From positions 17,646,545 to 17,710,544 of the forward strand of contig NC_065406.1 in NCBI RefSeq assembly GCF_024362695.1: 64,000 bases of DNA. Direction: 5' to 3'. Every line of letters begins with the position of its first letter. The first letter of the stretch is position 1. Below, one piece after another: positions 44,284 through 55,810 of this stretch. The position numbers and the translations under genes are program-made. Under the pieces are notes generated by a model. It did no database searches. It saw only the letters and a list, made by a program, of their open reading frames with translations, and was not told where the DNA came from. The stretch is from Pectinophora gossypiella. Taxonomy: Eukaryota > Arthropoda > Insecta > Lepidoptera > Gelechiidae.

Positions 44284-45507
44284 ACAGTGCAATAGGCCCG
44301 ATATTGTCCCTTTTTCATCCCGTTTTAATTTAGATTTGTGCCGCTGTTTAAAAGAGGTCCATGTTTTCGCACATGACGGTTTTGTTTCCGGATTGGAAGA
44401 TTTTATGGCAGTCGTCTCTATAAAACCGGTGCTTACCAGTTTAATCAGGTTCAGTAAGCTATGGTATTATTAAGAAAACAATAGAGGGCGGGTCACATTT
44501 TAATGCATACGTGAATTAAGACGCCATGACGTCAATCTAGTGACAATGAGGCAAAATAAAACTAGACAGACAGGTAGCTCACGCCTATAAACATTGTCGG
44601 GGTGGAAAGATCCACAAAATATCCCAGTCAATTTCGATCCGTTCTTTGTATTGATGTTCATAACTAGCGGCTCTGGCGACCGAGCAATGGCGGTATAACC
44701 ATACACCTGGCCGTAAAACCGCGCAGAAGAGGCTTCAGCGGCCTTGAGGTTTAAATCATCACTAAAATGACTGAAAACCGCATATGAGTTTTCATGCAGA
44801 GAGCGATCCACGCAGCATATACTCGTACTGAGTGGAAAACCATAACCTGTGGTCGCGATCCTCAGCAGTGAGGGAACGACGAAGAAGAAGAAGAAGCGGC
44901 AAATCCACAATAAGTCAACACATGTTGAAGTCAATTATTTTAGCCATCAGCCAGGCTATAATAGCTATTATTTAGAGAAGTATAAAATGTTATTTATTAT
45001 TGTTACGCCTGTCTTTTTCTATAAAGGTCGTTTGCTGTAACGGTAGGTACGTAGGGTGTCAAGGTATTCGAAAAAAAAACTCGATAAATATTTTGGTACA
45101 ACTAGTTTTTCTTGTTTTTTTTATTTGGATTCTTTATTAATAAAAAACCTAATCTGCGTCGCAATTTTAGGGTTATGTCAACTCAAATAAACAAAATGAT
45201 GCTAATTGACACCACCACTTATTAACGCGACCAAAACATTTGTTTTCTGCAAAAAAAAAAACAACACTGTATTGCAAACTTTGGTTTTTATTTTTATATT
45301 GTTGTTTTTTTTTTATAGCGATGATACCTCTTAGCTTGCTTAGATATGTTTTTTGTAAAACCAGGGCCGTCGCTTCACTAAATACCTGGGGGAAATAAGC
45401 TCTATTCTTGCCTGAATAGAATCAAATATCGGCCAGAAAGTGTACCAGGTACCTACCTAGGTACTTACGTGTATATTTTTGAGTTCTCTTCATTATATAG
45501 CTCTATG
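44284..45507. other. Non-coding stretch
   Basis: No gene. A short minus-strand piece of repeat H (gcggcaaatccacaataagt) lies at about 44895-44920 after a (GAA)n tract. T-rich and A-rich runs are frequent from 45070 on. Confidence 0.45.
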
Positions 45508-45808
45508 GTACAACACCACCATGCTCTGCTCGCCTACAGGCGGCCCCGTAAAGTATGATGGCATATTTATGTTTAATATTACGTTCCATGATCAACATCA
45601 TATATGTAGAGATATCTTATTAGCATTGTTTAATATTATAGTTTATAAATTATTTGCTTGTATTTGCCGGTTAATCTTCCGAATAAAAATAAAATAAAAT
45701 AATAAATAAATGTATATTACCTTGCGCCCTCTTAATAAAATCATTCTGCCCAATGCAACACCACCGCTTCGGCCTACTGGCGGCCCTGTTTACGATGGTA
45801 TATGTGAT
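45508..45808 (+). repeat. Imperfect direct repeat pair, about 60 bp
   Basis: caacaccaccatgctctgct and ggcggccccgtaaa (about 45508-45560) recur as caacaccaccgcttcggcct and ggcggccctgttta (about 45752-45800), both followed by a gatgg(c/t)atat stretch. The unit is not seen elsewhere in the window; origin unknown. Confidence 0.55.
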
Positions 45809-46544
45809 TTAACACTTACATGCCTCGTGGTAACCATTTGCAGATTATGATTCCAAGAGTTTGATGATAGAGTAACAGATTAACAAAAAATAATACTAAA
45901 CATTTCAAAGACAGGATGTGAATCTTTATAATGTTTAGGTGCTGTTTTTTGTGTGAAAAGTCAGTGTAGATATTTATGATAAAAAATCTTAAAAATGTAT
46001 AAAATCATGATGTCTTGTTTTGACGTCCGTTTTGCGTTTTTTATGAAAGTTTGTTTTCTTTGGTTTTTTTTGTGAGAAAATGATATCATGATGACAGTAA
46101 TTTTAATTTAGGGTATGTGATAAAATAATGTATTTAAAAGTTTTATCATTCAAATAAACTGCTATATTTAAAAGATATTATGGTTTAAAATTGCTCTCCG
46201 GTTTATTATTCGATTTTGTGTAAAAGTCTTCTTTGTAAGTAGTTCGATGTCATCATAATAAGTTAATAGTTACATACTGATTATGATTTTTTTTTAATTT
46301 TTACATTAAATACTTTATACGAGTAGTGTCACTTAACTACCCTTCATTACAATTTCGCCGTTAACCCAAGTAATGGGATATATGGCTGAAAAAATAAATG
46401 TATTTAAATAAATTATTTATTTATGTTTCCCAGTAAAATAAAACTAAAGACAAAAGTTAATTGACTGTTTAAAAAGTAGGTAAGTATCTTAAACGATTAT
46501 TCGTGTCCTTTTTTGTCATGAAGTTTTGAGTTTTTATGTCTCTT
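45809..46544. other. Non-coding AT-rich stretch
   Basis: No gene or recognised repeat. Confidence 0.4.
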
Positions 46545-46720
46545 CTCTTCTTCTTCTAATCCTTTTATCCTCTGTTGTATTGGATGCAGGGCTCGAATAA
46601 CAGATTTCCACTCCTCACGATCTTTTCCAGCTTCTGTAGCTTGCTCCCATGATATGCCGAGAGTTTTTAATTCCCGGTCAACCGAGCATCGCCAGGTGTC
46701 TTTGGGTCGCCCCTCTTTAT
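46545..46720 (-). pseudogene. LINE RT C-terminal fragment
   Basis: The minus strand reads GRPKDTWRCSVDRELKTLGI, then SWEQATEAGKDREEWKSVI and RALHPIQQRIKGLEEE. The G-R-P-K-x-T-W-R and W-x-x-x-x-x-x-A-x-D-R-x-x-W patterns are typical of the LINE polymerase C-terminus. This is a different LINE family from the fragments at 19541 and 43042. Confidence 0.7.
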
Positions 46721-47751
46721 GTCTAAATTACCTATTTTAGTTCGTGGGTAATGTTGGGGTAAAGACAATTAATGTACATCAAAAGAGCTTTCAAATGTCT
46801 AGATTTCTGGCCATCATCCTTTGTAATTCATATATATCTGATTCAACAATGTAAAGTAAATAAATATACATAGGTATAACTACAGTATTACAATGTAAGT
46901 AGGAGCAACTTTGTTGTGCTTCAGGATTCACTGATAGATTCCGTCATTGAGTTAGTCGAAGTTTTTATAGCGGGTAGTTGGAAGTTTATGGAGTCGGAAA
47001 GATTTGTGCGCATTTCCACACAACAGAGTTCTTTGATGTAATAATAATCTGCCAGGCAGGCCAGGCGTAAAAAAACATAAAGCAATAAAATTACTCTGTG
47101 GTACAAAACATTTCGTAAATCGCTCATTTCCCGTCTTGTCTGTTCTGAACGTGCCCTAGTCAGAATTGTTACTTTTTGCGATTTTCGCATTCGACAAATG
47201 CGGGGAGACGGCCCAAGTAAGTAATATATATGCTGTTGTAAAAGTATTATTTGCTCAGGCTCAAGTTGACTGACATCGTATAGGTACTTACAAAACTGTT
47301 CAAATTGTTTTATAAATTGGAATTTTAATCCATTTATGATTTTATTTCATTAAAATGGTCTATATAAAACATGATTGCTAGTTAAGAGTACCTATTTTTC
47401 CCCATTTTATATGAATATTTATCGTAAAACATCTCAGTAAGTTCCATGTATTTATATAGATTTTTCGTCCTTGACCATTGAAGGACAAAATAAAAAAAAA
47501 CTTAGAATATAGGTACGGTTATGAAAGGCAAAATTACGTAACCGCCAAAAGGTAATTTCGGGAAAAATCAATTTAAAGTATTTTTTCTTTTTTTGTTATA
47601 ACTTTTTACATATTTGTCCAATTTACATGAGTTTAAGGTAAGATTAGGTATATTGTTTTCTTTAATTTCTTTGTTTAGTAGCAACATGAACTGCTATTTT
47701 AGGATATATTTGGTGCTTAAGAAATGTTGCCTTTCCAGTGACGAAGTATAC
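46721..47751. other. Non-coding stretch
   Basis: No gene or recognised repeat; AT-rich. Confidence 0.4.
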
Positions 47752-47985
47752 AGACTGTTAGTGACATCGTAACGAAAACTTTGAGGGATGATTCAGGCCG
47801 TGATTCTGAGTTGATATCAAGTGGAATTTTCCGGAACCGCATCTGTCAAATCTTCAGATTAGGTAAGCGGACCCTGTGAATAACGGGATAATGCTAGGGA
47901 GATAATGATGATTAATTCAGAATCATGGTCTGAATCATCCCGCTCAGTATTCGTTACGATGTCACTAGCACCCTGTATAGTAGCA
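47752..47985. mobile_element. MITE family 2 copy whose centre is replaced by a SINE D fragment
   Basis: Left arm: agtgacatcgtaacgaaaac, tttgagggatgattcaggcc and gagttgatatcaagtggaat. Right arm: aattcagaatcatggtctga, cgttacgatgtcactagcac and cctgtata. Between them, about 47831-47915, is ccgcatctgtcaaatcttca, gattaggtaagcggaccctg, a SINE D body piece. It has no obvious duplication at its borders. Confidence 0.75.
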
Positions 47986-48530
47986 GTGATGTACTTTACT
48001 TCTGAGGACATTAGGTCAAGAGTGGCTTGGCTGCAAGTTATCTTCTATTGGGAATTTCGGACGTAAGTTTATGTATTCATGTATGTAAATGTAATAGATA
48101 GGATTTATTCAACCGCTGACCCTCACTTTATTTCCATCTGTCGCTAACTCATCTTTTTACGCATATTTTAAAACACTCACATCCCTTAACGTACAAAGTG
48201 AAACTATTTCGTGATTATTATTCATATAAACCGAAACTCACCAAGTTACCCCTTCGTGGGTCACGCAGGTGGTCACGCGTCACGCTCCGTGGTCACCATC
48301 CTTGTGATGGTATTTGGTAACTGGTAACAGGCCTCGTTTCGGTTACCTTGATGCTTGTAGTGACAAAGTGTAATATAACATTGTTCGTGTACGAGTGCGT
48401 GACGATTTAAGGTGTCAATCAGAATTTTAATTGCCAATTTTTGTTACCTATTTTGTTAAGGTTCAGTTGTGATTGCTGAATTAATACGATCGGTAAGGTT
48501 TAATAGCTCTCGACTTATTTTAGGCTACGT
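47986..48530. other. Non-coding stretch
   Basis: No gene. Short direct repeats of gtcacgc occur near 48260-48300. Confidence 0.4.
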
Positions 48531-48674
48531 TCACACTGTATTTTATATCCCGTGTGACGTCATATAATTACACACGCGACACACGGAACCTCTTTCGAGA
48601 CATAATATTGCCCCGCGCCAGTCTGGAATACGTGACAAAATCGAATCGAATACTCGCTGTGTGAACGTAGCCTT
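48531..48674. mobile_element. Short MITE with TTA duplication (PIF/Harbinger-like)
   Basis: Left end ggctacgttcacac is the exact inverse of the right end gtgtgaacgtagcc. Both are flanked outside by tta, a 3-bp duplication matching the TWA preference of PIF/Harbinger transposons. The interior (about 115 bases) is non-coding. Confidence 0.75.
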
Positions 48675-48839
48675 ATTGTACCTCGTTTAGCGCAATCTGT
48701 CTGTCTGAACGTCCTATTACAACAAATGATCAACTACTCGTAATACTTCGCATCAAAACTTACTGCAAGATGACTTCTGATTACTTGAGGCTTTGCCCAC
48801 CCCATTAGGAACTACAGGCGTGAAATGTACCTATATGTG

Positions 48840-48978
48840 TACGGTCACGAGTACTAATATGAATACTCTTTGAAACCATGTCACATTAACTTTGACAAAT
48901 TAAACCGTAAGTCTCACTAAATGTCAAATATTAAGATAAAGACAGGGTTCTAAAGTGCGTTCATGACCGTACGTGAAA
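48840..48978. mobile_element. MITE family 1, copy 3
   Basis: Starts acggtcacgagtactaatat, contains gtctcactaaatgtcaaata and ends gttcatgaccgtacgtg. Confidence 0.7.
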
Positions 48979-49003
48979 CTAGTGCACATTCTTCCACAAA
49001 CTG

Positions 49004-49328
49004 TGTGGTGGAGTATGCTCCAGATTGTAGCACTGGAGAATTCTATCTATATTTCCCCACTGATGTGCGAAGTGGTTCCATATTCCACCACGCTGCGCCA
49101 CTGTGGGTTGGTGGAGGTGTTTGGGCTAGTACATGCAGGGACCAACGGCTTAACGTGCTTTAAGAAGCATGGAAACATCTTACTTTTCCGGACAATCAGG
49201 TGATTCAAGCCTTCAATGTCCTAGTCAAATAAAGGACATTTTCACAAAGTGATTTCGACAATGTCCTCATCGGGAATCGTACCCGGACATAATCGTGGAC
49301 CCAGCGGGCTATTCACGGAGGCTGTTCT
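49004..49328 (-). repeat. SINE family B, diverged copy
   Basis: A decayed but recognisable full-length copy: tgtggtggagtatgctccag, gggttggtggaggtgtttgg and tcacaaagtgatttcgacaa are present. The B box is damaged (ggaatcgtacccgg). A further insertion or duplication lies around 49025-49075. Confidence 0.7.
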
Positions 49329-49637
49329 GTATATACTTAACGTAATTGTGAATACAACAAACCAGAAACAAGTTTGTTTTGATGTACAGAAAGTGGAAAA
49401 TTCTCATATAGCTTTTAAAAAGAAGATGTTTATTTAATATCTATGAAGCTGAATAGGTATTATACAGTCCCTGTTTATACAGGTTTCATTAAAATAAATA
49501 CTCGAATGATGGTGTTTCTTAGGAAAATACCGGTGATATTACACAGACAGTGTAATAATTCCTTCTTTCATTTCTCAGTCTGCTGGTCTGGGTGAAAACA
49601 AAAACAAACACAGGTTCCTTTCTCACTAAGACAGAAA
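49329..49637. other. Non-coding stretch
   Basis: No gene or repeat recognised. Confidence 0.4.
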
Positions 49638-49739
49638 AACAAAGGACAGTCTCACAAAGTGATTTTCGACATTGTCCTCATCGGGAATCGAACCCGAGCG
49701 TCCAAATCGTGATCTAACCACTAGATCATGGAAGCTGTT
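49638..49739 (-). repeat. SINE family B head fragment
   Basis: The plus-strand reading contains aaaggacagtctcacaaagt and catcgggaatcgaacccgag, then ccactagatcatggaagctg. Confidence 0.75.
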
Positions 49740-51684
49740 TTTAAAAGAAATTGTTTAAATGAAGCGAAGTTGTTGTTAGTTGAAAATTGGATGGATCGAC
49801 AATGTGTATAAGGGATTTAGTGCATACCTAAGCTACTTACCATGTACTTACCTAAATAGTTCCAAGACCATTTCGCATCCGTCATTTGACGGACTCGGAT
49901 CGGATGTAGTGTGAAAACGCCCTCAGGAATCAAATACCAAGTACGGTCTCTAGATGTTTTGTTGTATTTTGTGGAAAATAATTTATTTTACGATTCAAAG
50001 TAAATATTATAAAATCGCTCGAGTCTGGGGGAGTGTTAACGACAGCTTCCTTGGTCGTCTTAAGTTTTTTTTTTATAGACTTGTCAATTCCAGCATGTTC
50101 CATTGTTTTTTGAAACGTCTGTCAGTTTTGTTCAATATAAAAATCAGCACGTAATGTTTTAGCTTTTTCAATAATCACTTAAAATCGCTATAAAATCCTT
50201 TTGATTTTAATTAAGCCAGTATTTTATGGCTTTTCGCAAATAATTACCTACTTTGCTTTTTTATATAAATAGTTCTATATTAATAAATGGAATTCATTTA
50301 CCAATTATTATAATAGCTATGATGATAGCAATATATACCTAACTATACCTATCTCATGAATATAGTTATTTTAGAGCACTCAGTTTACACCATTTAATAA
50401 ATAAATTACCAATCTAATCGGATTACATGTTTACCTTACCATGTGTTGTATGCGAACAAATTATGTTTTTATAAATTCTACAATGTTATCAACACTGCTG
50501 GGTATGCCTCTCCCAAAGTACATTTCATCTGCTCTATGACTACATCATTTGCCGACTGTAGCGTAACAGAGAAGAAGGTTATGAGTTTGTCCGCTACGTA
50601 TGTATGTATCGTTATTCCGAAGAATTATATTTTCTTGTTTCATAGTTTTAGAGCGTGATTTTTCCGTAGTCTGGTTTTAGTTTTTAAACTTAAGTATATT
50701 TTATATCGGCGCGGTGACAACAACGTTGAGCAGGTACCCTACAGACAGAAACATTGTAAATTCTACTTACAATGTTTTAATAAACTTTATTTAAAAATTC
50801 CTTACGTCGCATTCTAATTCTCGGAAACGTTCTAGATTCAATTTACTTCGCCCTACAGTTGATGGGATAGGTCACACTTTGCGTCGCATTTCTTGTGTCA
50901 CATTTATTCCAGACATTTCTATAAGTCGACTTCTACGGAATTCTTTACCCAAATAAAAGACCCACCAAACAAGTTCGGACAAATATTTATGTTAGCGACC
51001 GAAGCGTCGTTTAGATGCAAAAATATCGGTACCGCGCCACATCCACGTGTTTATCGGGCTCATCAGAATACCTTGTTTTCGCATTGGATTCATTTGCATT
51101 CATATTGTTTCATTTGCAAAGAATTATTATATTGTGTTATCTTAATGGTCTCTTTGTGTTACAATAAATTGATTGCATATTTTTCTGCTCGCAGGTACTC
51201 ATGTTTGCTGGACTTGAAGGTAAGAAAATAACATTATTTTTAATCATTTAATGATTTATTTTCATTAAAATTCCTCACTACAGACGTTTATGAATGACCT
51301 GGACAATGAGGCGATAAATATGGAATGTGTAAGTACCTACACACCTCGAAGGTGACTACTGCTGTTTACAAATTACAAGAAGTAATAAATGTACACAAAT
51401 ACGAACAATAAATCTGGTCATCCAATATAACCGTTATACAAATAAAAATCTCATAAAAATCCATCTACATTAAAATAAAGTTAGTTTTACAAACTTAAAT
51501 TAGACTATGTACACACCTAAATAAAATAATACATCAACTGGATCAAGTACGAGTGTACCCTGTTATTTACAAAATAAAACTCTTATAAACATACTGTATA
51601 CACATTAGCTACGATGAAGTGCATTGCTGTTGCCGACCCGGAGGTAAACTAGATGAGTCTGATACTACTGATGATAGTGAAGGT
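49740..51684. other. Non-coding stretch and probable 3' UTR of the FAM43-like gene
   Basis: No open frame with a recognisable domain. The right part (about 51230-51684) directly follows the stop codon of the minus-strand FAM43-like gene and would contain its 3' UTR. No unambiguous poly(A) signal was chosen. Confidence 0.45.
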
Positions 51685-53045
51685 CTACACCATGATAGTA
51701 CTTCCGATGACGCTTTCTTTGCCGTTCTCCAGCAGCTCCGAGTAGCCGGACTCGTCGCTGCACGCGCTGTCGTTGTCGCCGACGTTCTTGAACACTTCAG
51801 TCTCGGTACTGGAGTTCAAGCTGTCCACGTCCGTCAGGTTGTCGATCAGAGATTCGAAGTTTGACAAGCTGCTCACGTCCGTCCGCAGCGGAGGATACGT
51901 CGATCGTCGACGGAAACCATTTTTTTCACCAATCGGTACGTGGTTCACCTCATCAGTAGCGCCGCACTCGTTTCCTTCATTCATGAGGATTGAGTTAGAA
52001 TAGCTTCTGTTACTGTCTCGAGAGCGCTCGAATGTCTGAATCCTGTCCAGCACTGATACATATTCCTCATCCTCTTCTTTTAGTATCTCCTCCGAAGGGA
52101 AGTGCGAGGGGAGGGAGGAGGGCTCGGCGTCCGAGGAGGTGACAGTGCTGGCGGTCTCGCAGCCCGAGGAAACTGATCCGTCGTCGCTATCCGTGACGAG
52201 GAAGTTACTCTGCGACATTTGTTTCGCGCCCTCATTGTCGGTCAGTTCGTTTGATTCAGCGATCGATTCTAACGTTAACCGCTCCTTTTCTTCGTGACTA
52301 GTTTCGATTGCCTGTGTGCTCTCCTTCATAATAATGTTGATAATATCATCCGATCCCTCGGAGCTGTCGGAATCTGCTCTAATTCTCCCCATGACTCCTT
52401 CGGGGCAGGACATTTTGCGTGGAGATTTCATCTCCGGTCGTCGCCTGTCCAGAGTCTGTGATGCGTAGAACTGGTCTGTCCATGAGTTACACAAGGTTTG
52501 AGTGGAATTCATCTCTGCTTCTTCCTCGTCTTCCTCAGAGCAGAGTTCTTCGATCGCCCCTAGTTTGGGAGCAGATTTGGATCGTTCTAACGGTGGTCGG
52601 TAGTTCATGGCGCCGACGCTGAGCAGAATCTTGCGGCGCGGCATGCTGGGGTTGTCGTACACGCTGTTGGCGAGGCTGAGACGTGCGTTTTGTTTCGAGA
52701 TTCTGTCCTTCTTGAATTCTACGAGCGCTTGCTTCAGTTTTACCTGAAGTTCTTCGGTGATTTTTTTGGATACTGATTCTTTGGTGCAAAGTACGGCGTG
52801 GCATCGTAGTTCATGTTTGAGTTTCTTGCCCTCATGGCGGTAGACCCAGCAGAAGAGCTTGGGGTAGTGTGGGGGACTCGCGCAGTAGGTGATGCGGTGG
52901 GACCAGTATTCTGTGAGGCCGTGCTCCTTGGTGAAGCCTTTGAGGCCGGAGTTGGTGACAGATAGTTTCATCACCACGTCGGGCTTGGTCGACTGCTGGT
53001 AGTTCCGCCAGAGCGTCGCCAGCGGCTTCTCTATGCAGCTCTCAC
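51685..53045 (-). CDS. FAM43-like PTB adaptor, terminal exon
   Basis: A single long exon on the minus strand, open for about 453 codons from a splice acceptor (ttggttccag just upstream of 53045) to TAG at 51685. The first ATG-like codon upstream lies inside the acceptor, so the start is in an exon further right. It begins inside a PTB/PID fold: CIEKPLATLWRNY, then VVMKLSVTNSGLKGF, HRITYCASPPHYPKLFCWVY and RHEG, then LRCHAVLCTKE and a long helix. After that comes the FAM43 hallmark PPLERSKSAPKLG (about residue 152), a stretch of acidic residues, and a long low-complexity Ser/Glu-rich tail (about 200-450). FAM43 proteins are cytoplasmic PTB-domain proteins whose function is poorly known, probably binding phosphoinositides or peptide motifs on membrane proteins. 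The first half of the PTB domain was not found in the window. No frameshift or internal stop. Confidence 0.88.
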
Positions 53046-54580
53046 CTGGAACCAAAGAGAAACACTACATTAATTATCATCATCAAATGTTCAATAAGAA
53101 GTTGTCTACTTTTCGTGTTGAATCCTTCGTCAAATCCATGTCAATTTAAGCTAAAATGCTGTAATCCAAGTTCATTTTTCCTCGTTAAGGGCTAAAATGT
53201 GACAGTATGGACATATTACGTAGACGTGTCAAAAGACCACAAAATCTGATAAAAATATGGTGCCATGTTAGCGTTCATCGACAATATATCACGTTGTGGT
53301 ATTTTGACAGAACGACATGACTTTTTTGGTTTGCCATGTTAGCACCAATCGATAAAACGACATATATCGTCAGAATCGATAAAATTACCGTGACAAAATG
53401 TTATCACGGTGCGCATGTTAGCCCAGCTAGAATATATAAAGAGTTTCCTAGAATTAATAAACCTCTCTCTCGGGTAATTGTGTTTATACGTTCTTTCTTT
53501 ATGAACACTGATCTAATTTGCCTTTGGATTTGTTGGCTGTTAATTCTGTTATATCTTTATTTCTGAAGCAGAAAATACTTATTGTAGTAAATGACAGTAC
53601 CTTGTACTGTGAACGCCTACATAGCAACTATCTAGTATACTATTATCTATAACATAATATGTTTGGTTAGCGAACAAGTGTGCTAATGTGCTTCGAGGTA
53701 AACCACCTGTGATACTCGTTTCAATTAAATGCATAGCGTTGTAAAGAGGTACATGCTCAGTTGTAAAGGAAACACATTCTTTAGACAATTTTGCACTTAT
53801 TAAAAATAATTTCCGCATTTCCATGCACAGTTAGGTATAACATTTCAAAATGGTAGATTATAATTAAAATCTTACTTCTTTTACGAGTAGTCTAATATAG
53901 TTCTTAATACAAATGAGCACTTTACTAGGTACCGAATACACTTCAATTTACCCATCTACATAAAAGTGTCTCGTACGTCCTTTAAAACCAATCGAACAAG
54001 TTTAAAATTAAATCCTAAAGTACGCGAAACTCATATTTCATCGTAACCGAGATAGACCCTTTTATACAGAAATACGATATGGAAGTCAAATATAACTTTG
54101 CTTCCATTTCGACTACGTTCGCCCCCAGACTTCGTTCGGTGTTCGGTGGCCCAGAACGGCTGAGACGTTGTGCCTCAGCGTAACGACCCATCCGGTCCTT
54201 TGTTAAAAAACAAAATGAAAAAATGCAAAGCTTATTTAAAAGCAAAGTTCGCAGTGAATATCTTAGTAGTCAGCTAATTAGCGAGTTTTATTACTACGAT
54301 ATTGTTGGCGAGAATTGAAAGAGAATGTCAAGCGTGATACGAGAATGAAAGGAAGGATGTTCCTTAGGTACGTCATCGAGTAAGTACTTAGTTGGGTGTT
54401 TATCTACCAACTAGTAGCTCAAATCTACGAAGGGAGGCCTGTGCCTAGCAGTGGGTAGAGTCTGTATAGATTGTTCATATTTAAGGAAAAATATTTTTAT
54501 TATAAAAGGACGCCACACAGTAACAATACAGAAACATCAAACTATAGAAGGGTTATAAAGTCCAAATAGGTACCTGTAAT
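53046..54580 (-). other. Intron of the FAM43-like gene
   Basis: The sequence right of the acceptor is non-coding by inspection. It includes ccatgttagc-containing motifs repeated three times near 53265-53435, a SINE 3'-end fragment near 54432-54480 (ggcctgtgcctagcagtggg) and a LINE 3'-end piece near 54493-54545. No upstream FAM43 exon was recognised. Confidence 0.5.
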
Positions 54581-54722
54581 GAAGTCACGAGCAATATCAT
54601 GTGCCCACTTTAAAACCCTGTCGCGTTAACATATTTGATATTTAGTGACACTTTCAGTTCAATTAGTCAGAAAAGTTTATGTGACATGGTACCAAAGTGT
54701 ATACATTTAATGCTTGCTATAG
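54581..54722. mobile_element. MITE family 1, copy 4
   Basis: The reverse-oriented copy contains gtcacgagcaatatcatgtg and gtgacatggtaccaaagtgt, with a degraded right end. Confidence 0.65.
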
Positions 54723-55481
54723 TGCGTGTAGGTGTCAATACCCGTAAGCAATGAAATGATTAGGAATACCACACAGCTTACAAAAACATAATATAATCAT
54801 TAAGTAATATATGGTTCCAATAATAGCTACTAATAACATCAAAATTACGCATTTGATTAAACAGTGTCACGATATAATTTGTAGCGCGTCGTAAATTTTG
54901 CCTAAATAATGACAATTAGTTGTATATTATAAGAAATTATTGTACTATGCTAATGTAGGGTTGGGACTAGCGAAAAAAAATTAATGTATTCAGTAGGTTG
55001 GATGATAATCTATGAGATACTTTTTTAAAAACTGCGTTTGTATGGGAATAGAAAACGGTAAGCTTGTGAACTGCCCACTCCGATACGAAATAGGGGCGTG
55101 AGTTGTGTATTAATAAATCATTATTTTATGCCTACAAGCCAGACTGCCGAATGCAAGTATGTTTGTCCTTAAAAACTTTTGGGTTTACTCAGTTAATAAG
55201 GAACCCCAAACCCGTCTATCCATCAATTAGCACAATTTGCATGAACACAATTACTAAAATAATATAAACTTACAATTATTTCCCATTTTGGGGTACTCAC
55301 AGGCATATCCATCTCAAGATGGACCAGTGCCTACCCTTCATCGAGCTTTCTGTTAGACTAAGTCTGAAATAGCCGAGCCCACTGTGTTACTGTGTTATTT
55401 ACATCAAATACGCATAAATTTAAATACCCGCTTTAGTAGGAGTTGCTTATTATTAAGTATTTTGTGAACTATTTTCATAAG

Positions 55482-55483
<2 letters not shown>
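54723..55483. other. Non-coding stretch
   Basis: No gene. A piece of repeat G lies at about 55280-55390 (catttgggg-like and gagctttctgttagac). Confidence 0.45.

Positions 55484-55516
<33 letters not shown>
55484..55516. repeat. (CA)n microsatellite
   Basis: Uninterrupted cacaca run of about 32 bases. Confidence 0.95.
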
Positions 55517-55517
<1 letters not shown>

Positions 55518-55589
55518 TACTCCATACCTAGAAGTTTTATTTTTGTTAATTTTAAATATTTTTATTATGTTTCATTATTGTGTATTTTG

Positions 55590-55810
55590 ATATAAGCAGT
55601 TATAATTTTTCATAGTGCTCTGTATTCTGTCCGTGTGTCCATTTTGTAAATCCTGACAGGAAATCGTACTCTGGCCCCTGCGATACAAGCTGAGCTTAGT
55701 GCAGGGACCGCCGCATATCTAGAGTAATTGGTCTTATTATAGTTGTCTATATTTTTATTAATGTAAAATTGTAAGCCTATGTTCAATAAAGATTATTATT
55801 ATTATTATTT
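55590..55810 (+). repeat. LINE 3' end with (ATT)n tail
   Basis: A non-coding piece with aggaaatcgtactctggccc, gtgcagggaccgccgcatat and attgtaagcctatgttcaat, then aaag and a run of att units (about 55788-55808). The arrangement is typical of a LINE 3' UTR and its simple-repeat tail in plus orientation. Upstream RT is absent. Confidence 0.65.

Noticed and set aside
44111..44473. 120-codon open frame
   Set aside because: It runs through a palindromic MITE and on into unrelated sequence; no domain.
44500..44934. 144-codon minus-strand open frame
   Set aside because: No domain recognised, phenylalanine-rich stretch from a (GAA)n tract and a piece of repeat H at one end; not a credible gene.
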